Shown here piece by piece: positions 60,399 through 64,000 of a DNA stretch of 64,000 nucleotides (positions within the stretch are counted from its first letter, which is position 1; every line of letters begins with the position of its first letter). The notes under the pieces were generated by a model. The model was not told the origin of the DNA, did no database searches, and worked only from the letters and a program-made list of their open reading frames with translations. The DNA comes from Pseudarcicella hirudinis (lineage in GTDB: Bacteria; Bacteroidota; Bacteroidia; Cytophagales; Spirosomataceae). The stretch is taken from NCBI RefSeq assembly GCF_900115665.1, contig NZ_FOXH01000001.1, positions 553,777 through 617,776 of the forward strand. The letters are read 5' to 3'. Position numbers and translations under genes: made by a program.

Positions 60399-60432
60399 CC
60401 GACAATTTTCATAAATACAAAATTATTGTCGG
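60399..60432. promoter_or_regulatory. Operator candidate CCGACAA / TTGTCGG over the early promoter
   Basis: Half-sites at 60399-60405 and 60426-60432 flank CAAAATTA (60418-60425), which on the minus strand is TAATTTTG, a Bacteroidota -7 box for the early operon. A related dyad TTGTCG / CGACAA lies inside the repressor gene (60615-60620, 60630-60635). The prophage repressor is the likely ligand. The same hairpin followed by seven T could also act as a rightward terminator. Confidence 0.6.
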
Positions 60433-60463
60433 CTTTTTTTGTAATAATTATAACAATAGTCAA

Positions 60464-61168
60464 ATGACAAAGATAATTGATCGGGTTTTTGAATACCTTC
60501 GGTATAAAAATATACCCCATACAAAGTTTGAGAAGCAAATTAATTTAAGTAAAGGGTATCTGACAATAATCAAAAATAGAGATTCAGACATCAGTGGGTC
60601 AACAATAATTAAAATTGTCGACTTTATGCCGACAATTAACACCGAATGGCTATTAACAGGGCGTGGAGACATGGAAAAACAGGGCGAAATGTCGGACTTA
60701 AAGGTAAATCAATTTCAGGGGAAGGCTATTGAAAAAAAATATAGTTCACAGAGTATCCCTCTCTATAATTTAGATGCTACAGCGGGATTAATCCCCTTGT
60801 TTAATAATTCAGCAGCACAAACACCAGTTGACTACCTTTCAATACCAAATCTGTCGAAGTGCGACGGTGCGGTATATGTTACTGGCGACAGCATGTACCC
60901 TCTACTTAAGTCCGGGGATATTGTACTTTATAAGCAACTAGCAAGTATAGAAAGTGTTTTTTGGGGCGAGATGTATTTACTTAGTCTTGTAGACGAATAT
61001 GAGCAGGAGGAGTATATCACTGTAAAATTTGTACAGCAATCAACACGGGAAAATTACATTAGACTTGTAAGTCAAAATCCACATCACCAACCAAAAGACG
61101 TACAGGTCGGTGCTGTTAAAGCAATCGCATTCGTAAAAGCCTCTGTGAGAATTAACTCGATGGGGTAA
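60464..61168 (+). CDS. Prophage repressor, HTH plus S24 (LexA-like) peptidase
   Basis: A 234-aa protein. The N-terminal HTH (about 5-65) includes TKFEKQINLSKGYLTIIKN and EWLLTGRGDM, the usual end of CI-type HTHs. The S24 domain has the cleavage site ATAGL (A107-G108), catalytic serine in GDSMYP (S143) and lysine in YITVKFVQ (K188). It should hold the early promoter shut and be self-cleaved in the SOS response, unlike Mu's own Clp-sensitive repressor. It is divergent from the early operon. Confidence 0.9.
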   Translation: MTKIIDRVFEYLRYKNIPHTKFEKQINLSKGYLTIIKNRDSDISGSTIIKIVDFMPTINTEWLLTGRGDMEKQGEMSDLKVNQFQGKAIEKKYSSQSIPLYNLDATAGLIPLFNNSAAQTPVDYLSIPNLSKCDGAVYVTGDSMYPLLKSGDIVLYKQLASIESVFWGEMYLLSLVDEYEQEEYITVKFVQQSTRENYIRLVSQNPHHQPKDVQVGAVKAIAFVKASVRINSMG

Positions 61169-61194
61169 TTGTACAACAATACATAAATTTTTAC

Positions 61195-61233
61195 ATGTAT
61201 TTAAATACATCTTTATTGTATTTAAAAATACAT
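61195..61233. promoter_or_regulatory. Palindromes of ATGTATTT / AAATACAT
   Basis: A perfect 16-bp palindrome, ATGTATTT-AAATACAT (61195-61210), is followed by a near-palindrome TGTATTTAAAAATACA (61218-61233); a further ATGTATT lies at 61255. It precedes the small membrane-protein gene and recalls the enhancer-like sites used by MuA and repressor. Either protein could bind here. Confidence 0.5.
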
Positions 61234-61267
61234 ATATATCAATCTATAAACTTTTACATGTATTAAA

Positions 61268-61516
61268 ATGGACAAAAAACACAGTATTGCAAGTTGGTTT
61301 ATCGGTGGTTTATTTATACTTTTTGCCTTCGCAGGTTTTTTTTCAGAGCCTTTACCTGCATTCTTTTATTTACTTTCAGGCGTCGTTATCCTACCTTACT
61401 CATCAAACTTGATTTTTGGGAAAATAAGGCTAGAATACAACGCAATAAGGGCTTTAAGGTTGTTTTTTGCAATAGTGTTCTATCTTATCGCCCTGAAATG
61501 TACAAGCCAGATTTAA
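61268..61516 (+). CDS. Small prophage membrane protein
   Basis: An 82-aa protein with hydrophobic segments at about 9-27, 30-46 and 63-80. It is the only gene between the repressor and the repressor-side phage end, a place where temperate phages often keep lysogenic-conversion or superinfection-exclusion genes. Function unknown. Confidence 0.6.
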   Translation: MDKKHSIASWFIGGLFILFAFAGFFSEPLPAFFYLLSGVVILPYSSNLIFGKIRLEYNAIRALRLFFAIVFYLIALKCTSQI

Positions 61517-61542
61517 CCAAAATTCAACCCAATTCATAAATA

Positions 61543-61689
61543 GATGTATTTCAGTCTTATTTTTCATGCAAAATTAAAGTACAATTAAAATACATCTATT
61601 TTTTAATAATTCGTTTCATTAGCCATCAAATTGAAAAAACCTCTAATCTCCTCATTTTCAGGCTTTTTTAAACCATTCTGTACATCTTT
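61543..61689. repeat. Repeated TACATCT sites at the repressor-side end
   Basis: AGATGTATTT (61543), AAATACATCT (61588) and GTACATCTTT (61680), plus AAATACATCT at 61203, share one core. The stretches TACATCTATTTTTTAATAATTCG (from 61591) and the one from 61681 into the terminal repeat align over more than 20 bases. They are probable transposase-binding sites, as Mu ends carry three each. Confidence 0.55.
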
Positions 61690-61717
61690 ATTTTAATATC
61701 TCGTATTACCCCCTAAT
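61690..61717 (-). repeat. Right terminal inverted repeat of Mu-like prophage
   Basis: Reverse complement begins ATTAGGGGGTAATA and then CGAGATATTAAAAT, matching the left end in its outer four bases and inner fourteen. Confidence 0.75.
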
Positions 61718-61721
61718 TATG
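61718..61721. repeat. Right copy of target duplication TATG
   Basis: TATG directly follows the right inverted repeat; see the left copy at 24804-24807. Removing one copy restores the outer element's reading frame. Confidence 0.65.
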
Positions 61722-62137
61722 CTGCAGCGGCAATTACCGGGTATCTCTTGCTTAAGAAATATGTTTTTAAGAAGAACTCTGCTCCGGAGGTTTTAGGCTA
61801 TTCGCCATCCCTCCCACTCCCTGATCAAAGCGATAGTTTCAAAACTTGGATTAGGGCTACTGGACAAACAATGGTTGACAAGCTCGGTAGTTATCTTTCA
61901 ACCTGGCACTTTACAAATGGCACTTTGAATGATTACATCTTAGAAATCGAAAAGTATAACGATAATCAACTTATCTATGTCATTAACGGATATAATCAGT
62001 TGTATTATAGCAATAACAAAGGGTCGTTAGCTAAGGATTTGGATGATGTATCTTATTATACTCCACTATCCCCGATCCGTGACAATCTTGTGAAAAGAAT
62101 CAAAACCTTAGAATTAAAATACCAAAACAATAACTAA
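61722..62137 (+). pseudogene. 3' fragment of the gene split by the Mu-like prophage
   Basis: Carries 138 codons, from AAAAITGYLLLKKYVFKKNS onward to KRIKTLELKYQNNN-like end. The first residues complete a membrane helix begun by FSSKIFWY on the other side. The restored protein is 160 aa: a short cytoplasmic start, one membrane helix (about 16-32) and a soluble domain with many Tyr, Asn and Asp. A TTG at 61748 could still start a 129-aa fragment without the full anchor. It is a putative virion or lysis membrane protein. Confidence 0.75.
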
Positions 62138-62139
62138 AA

Positions 62140-62298
62140 ATGGATGGATTGTTAGGAAATATTCTCGGCACTGTAAAAACGGATAATCAGATCAGTCTTG
62201 ACCAGAAATCAGTACTAAATACTGGTATTATCTTGGGATTGTCTGCTATTGTTGCCGCAGTACTTATTAAATTCATTTATAAACTATTAGGCTGGTAA
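62140..62298 (+). CDS. Small membrane protein of the outer element
   Basis: A 52-aa ORF two bases after the split gene. The N-terminal half is polar; one hydrophobic helix (about 26-49, IILGLSAIVAAVLIKFIYKL) ends LGW. The stop overlaps the next start (TAATG). Same size class as minor membrane proteins of internal-membrane phages. Confidence 0.55.
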   Translation: MDGLLGNILGTVKTDNQISLDQKSVLNTGIILGLSAIVAAVLIKFIYKLLGW

Positions 62299-63044
62299 TG
62301 ATGACAAAATCTGAAATAGAACTTGAAAAAGAGTTGCTGTTGATTTCTCAGGAGGAAGCTGCTGAACGGCTTTTGCAACTCGAAGCGGAACAGGCGAAAA
62401 TTGCCAAAACTGAAAAGGAAGAACTTCGAAAACGAAAACTTTCACTTTTAGATGATGCTCGAAATTACGAAGCCCTTGCCAGAGATGCAAAAACTAAAGA
62501 GGACACAGATCAAAAGCTCGATTGGGCGAAAGCCTCAAGAGATGAAGCTGCAAAGATTGTAATCGAAGGGGAGACCTTCGAGGAAGAATTGCCAAAAGTA
62601 GAACAGATTGCCAATAAACGAAAACTGAGTCGATTCATTGCAAAATACATGCCATTCATTCAGGTTGGCGTGCTGGTTTCAATGATTGTCGCTCTGTTAA
62701 TGTCATTTTATGGTTATCAAGCAAAGATTGAGCGGGCAAATTCACTCTTAAGTGAAGATGAGCTTATTACAAAAAAAGTAAACGCTTTCAACGATTCAAA
62801 TTTACAGAGAATTGTATTTGAGCGGTTACTACAGAGTACCGACCTGGTATTCATTTTGATTTTCCTGTTAATTATTGCGCCATCCGTTCTATGCTATCAA
62901 TTGCCGTTTGTTAAGTCAAATAAAGATTTTTATCACGATTTTTTCTACAAACTAACCGCATGGGAAAGGATAAAATTTGTTGCTATGTTATTTGGATCGT
63001 TGCTAATTTATTTTGGTTTGAGTCACTCAGTCAACCAATTTTGA
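62298..63044 (+). CDS. Coiled-coil protein with three membrane helices
   Basis: A 248-aa protein. Residues 1-115 are a charged coiled coil (LEKELLLISQEEAAERLLQL). Membrane helices follow at about 116-140 (FIQVGVLVSMIVALLMSFYG), 178-200 and 222-243. It overlaps the hydrolase gene by 85 bp. It could be a holin/spanin-like or virion membrane protein; no family recognised. Confidence 0.5.
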   Translation: MMTKSEIELEKELLLISQEEAAERLLQLEAEQAKIAKTEKEELRKRKLSLLDDARNYEALARDAKTKEDTDQKLDWAKASRDEAAKIVIEGETFEEELPKVEQIANKRKLSRFIAKYMPFIQVGVLVSMIVALLMSFYGYQAKIERANSLLSEDELITKKVNAFNDSNLQRIVFERLLQSTDLVFILIFLLIIAPSVLCYQLPFVKSNKDFYHDFFYKLTAWERIKFVAMLFGSLLIYFGLSHSVNQF

Positions 63045-63592
63045 GCGAATCGGAGCTGAGGGAAAAAATAGTTAAAGCCCAGGAAAAGTATCTGACAGTT
63101 AGAGAAGATAGATACTGGAGTAACACTCAAAAGACATGGGTTTACACGAATAGAGGAACTGAATTAGATAAAATTCAAAAACGGGCAGGTTGTCCACTTG
63201 GGTGCTATTGGTGCGGTGCATATCAAACTGTTTTACATCAGGATGTCGGGATAGACGTTCGAAAAGATTTCGGGATTGAAAATCCGCTTTCGGTTAGAGA
63301 ATGGTTTAAGAAAAGTTCTCGAATAGTGTATATAAAGGGCTCTGGAAATCAAAGAACTGGCATTTTGCCTAAAAAGGGCGATGAGATGCGAATGTTTTAT
63401 TCCCATATCGAAATGTACGTCGGTGATGACTGGTTAAAAGATTTTGCAAGAAAAAAAATCCCCAGCGGGGGCGGAAACACGGGAGGCGGCAAAGGCTGGC
63501 ATGGTGTTTACATCACCAATCGAAATTTAAACGAAATACAGTTAGTCAGTAATCATATTAGTTTCTATTATAATAAGCAAAAAAAGCTGTGA
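62960..63592 (+). CDS. Secreted CHAP/NlpC-like cysteine hydrolase
   Basis: A 210-aa protein whose first 26 residues (GKDKICCYVIWIVANLFWFE) form a signal sequence overlapping the previous gene in another frame. GCYWCGAYQTVLHQD (about 75-89) offers the catalytic Cys before a helix, and FYSHIEMYVGDDW (about 143) the catalytic His, as in CHAP/NlpC-P60 amidases. A Gly-rich linker follows near 170. It likely cuts peptidoglycan during entry or exit, together with the transglycosylase encoded next (GTGA overlap). Confidence 0.6.
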   Translation: MGKDKICCYVIWIVANLFWFESLSQPILSESELREKIVKAQEKYLTVREDRYWSNTQKTWVYTNRGTELDKIQKRAGCPLGCYWCGAYQTVLHQDVGIDVRKDFGIENPLSVREWFKKSSRIVYIKGSGNQRTGILPKKGDEMRMFYSHIEMYVGDDWLKDFARKKIPSGGGNTGGGKGWHGVYITNRNLNEIQLVSNHISFYYNKQKKL

Positions 63593-64000
63593 GCCTGATT
63601 TTTATAGATAAAATTCCTGCAAACCTCAGAACCGAATTTGAAAAGAAATTAAGGGTTGTTTGTATGAATCTTAAGATCAGAAATCCTAATTGGTTAATGG
63701 CGTTGATATGGGCTGAGTCGAGATTTATACCAACCGCTAAGGCTCCAGACTCTACGGCAACTGGCTTAATACAGTTTTTAGAATCTACCGCAAATGAAAT
63801 AGGATATTCAACTGCCCAGATTGCTAAAATGAATGTTATCGAGCAGTTGGTTCCAGTAGAGAGGTATCTATCGTTGCAAATTAAAAGGTATGGTTTGCCT
63901 GATAATGGGTATGAGTTGTATGAGTTGGTGCATTACCCGGCAGCATTTAAAAAAGCAAATGGTTTTATCCTGTATTCAAAAGGTTCAGCCGCATACAACG
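63589..64000 (+). CDS. Lytic transglycosylase (SLT domain), 3' end outside window
   Basis: The first 137 codons of a gene from GTG 63589, overlapping the previous stop. WLMALIWAESRFIPTAKAP holds the catalytic Glu of the ES motif, and STATGLIQFLESTANEIGYS is the second SLT motif (GLxQF). It cleaves glycan strands with formation of 1,6-anhydromuramic acid. No signal peptide, which fits a virion-associated enzyme. The rest of the outer element continues beyond. Confidence 0.85.
   Translation, partial: MSLIFIDKIPANLRTEFEKKLRVVCMNLKIRNPNWLMALIWAESRFIPTAKAPDSTATGLIQFLESTANEIGYSTAQIAKMNVIEQLVPVERYLSLQIKRYGLPDNGYELYELVHYPAAFKKANGFILYSKGSAAYN

Larger units (their letters stand above)
24808..61717. 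mobile_element. Mu-like contractile-tailed transposable prophage (36,910 bp)
   Basis: It carries the Mu hallmark set: DDE transposase of MuA type, MuB-type ATPase, GemA-like protein, DUF935-type portal, MuF-type head protein, gpG-like protein, tail sheath and tube, and baseplate J. It ends in inverted repeats with a flanking duplication. At 36.9 kb it is the size of Mu. The repressor end is on the right. Structural genes lie in two divergent operons instead of one direction as in Mu. No module is missing, so it may be a functional prophage. Confidence 0.93.
7565..64000. mobile_element. Outer integrated virus-like element (partial, interrupted)
   Basis: From the tRNA-like junction at about 7.57 kb the gene style changes to short, overlapping rightward genes of phage type: repressor, two DNA methyltransferases, HUH Rep, packaging-type ATPase, candidate virion and membrane proteins, and two cell-wall hydrolases. 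The same gene series resumes after 61,721 and continues past the window end. Without the 36.9-kb Mu-like insertion at least 19.5 kb of it is visible. No tail, portal or large terminase gene belongs to this layer. The left border is an inference; the right border is not in the window. Confidence 0.7.

Noticed and set aside
24813-61709. ATTAC at 24813-24817 and 61705-61709 as a 5-bp Mu-type target duplication
   Set aside because: It puts the two inverted repeats out of register and does not restore the outer element's reading frame. TATG does both.
1-64000. CRISPR arrays or complete tRNA/rRNA genes
   Set aside because: No regularly spaced repeats of CRISPR type and no complete tRNA or rRNA sequence were seen; only the 17-base tRNA-like end at 7565.

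Overview
The window looks like a Bacteroidota chromosome, probably Cytophagales-like. The support is candidate promoters with a TAnnTTTG -7 box, a general lack of strong Shine-Dalgarno sites, and proteins of Bacteroidota type. It falls into three layers: host chromosome, an integrated virus-like element, and a Mu-like prophage inserted inside that element.

Host region (1-7.56 kb). A partial VOC-family gene is followed by a three-gene leftward operon: family 2A encapsulin shell, cysteine desulfurase with a long repeat-bearing cargo-loading N-terminus, and serine O-acetyltransferase. This is the known encapsulin sulfur-storage type of locus. An AraC-type regulator is divergent from it. A SAM methyltransferase, an XRE regulator and a SymE-like toxin gene follow. 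Near 7.5 kb there is a leftward terminator and 17 bases resembling a tRNA 3' end, which I read as the left attachment junction of the next layer.

Outer element (about 7.57-24.8 kb, resuming at 61.72 kb and running off the window). A repressor is divergent from many small tightly packed rightward genes: a C5-cytosine methyltransferase, a PAPS-reductase-like protein, a D12-class adenine methyltransferase, an HUH rolling-circle Rep, an RHH protein, a Zot/FtsK-like ATPase, small beta-rich candidate virion proteins, several small membrane proteins, a CHAP/NlpC-like hydrolase and a lytic transglycosylase. There are no tail genes. The best reading is a provirus of a non-tailed, possibly membrane-containing phage with rolling-circle replication. 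I do not recognise the family.

Inner element (24,808-61,717; 36,910 bp). A Mu-like contractile-tailed transposable prophage splits one small membrane-protein gene of the outer element. Its ends are 28-bp imperfect inverted repeats flanked by a TATG duplication. Deleting the element and one TATG restores a 160-codon reading frame. The repressor end is on the right. The early operon (MuA-like transposase, MuB-like ATPase, Gam-region and GemA-like genes, many small genes) reads left from 60.3 to 49.8 kb. A packaging, portal and lysis module reads right (41.2-48.4 kb). Protease, capsid, sheath, tube, tape measure, baseplate and fibre genes read left (41.0-25.1 kb). Notable details are a classical -1 frameshift heptamer in the tail chaperone gene, a ten-G tract that breaks a small early gene, and several large palindromic operator-like sites.
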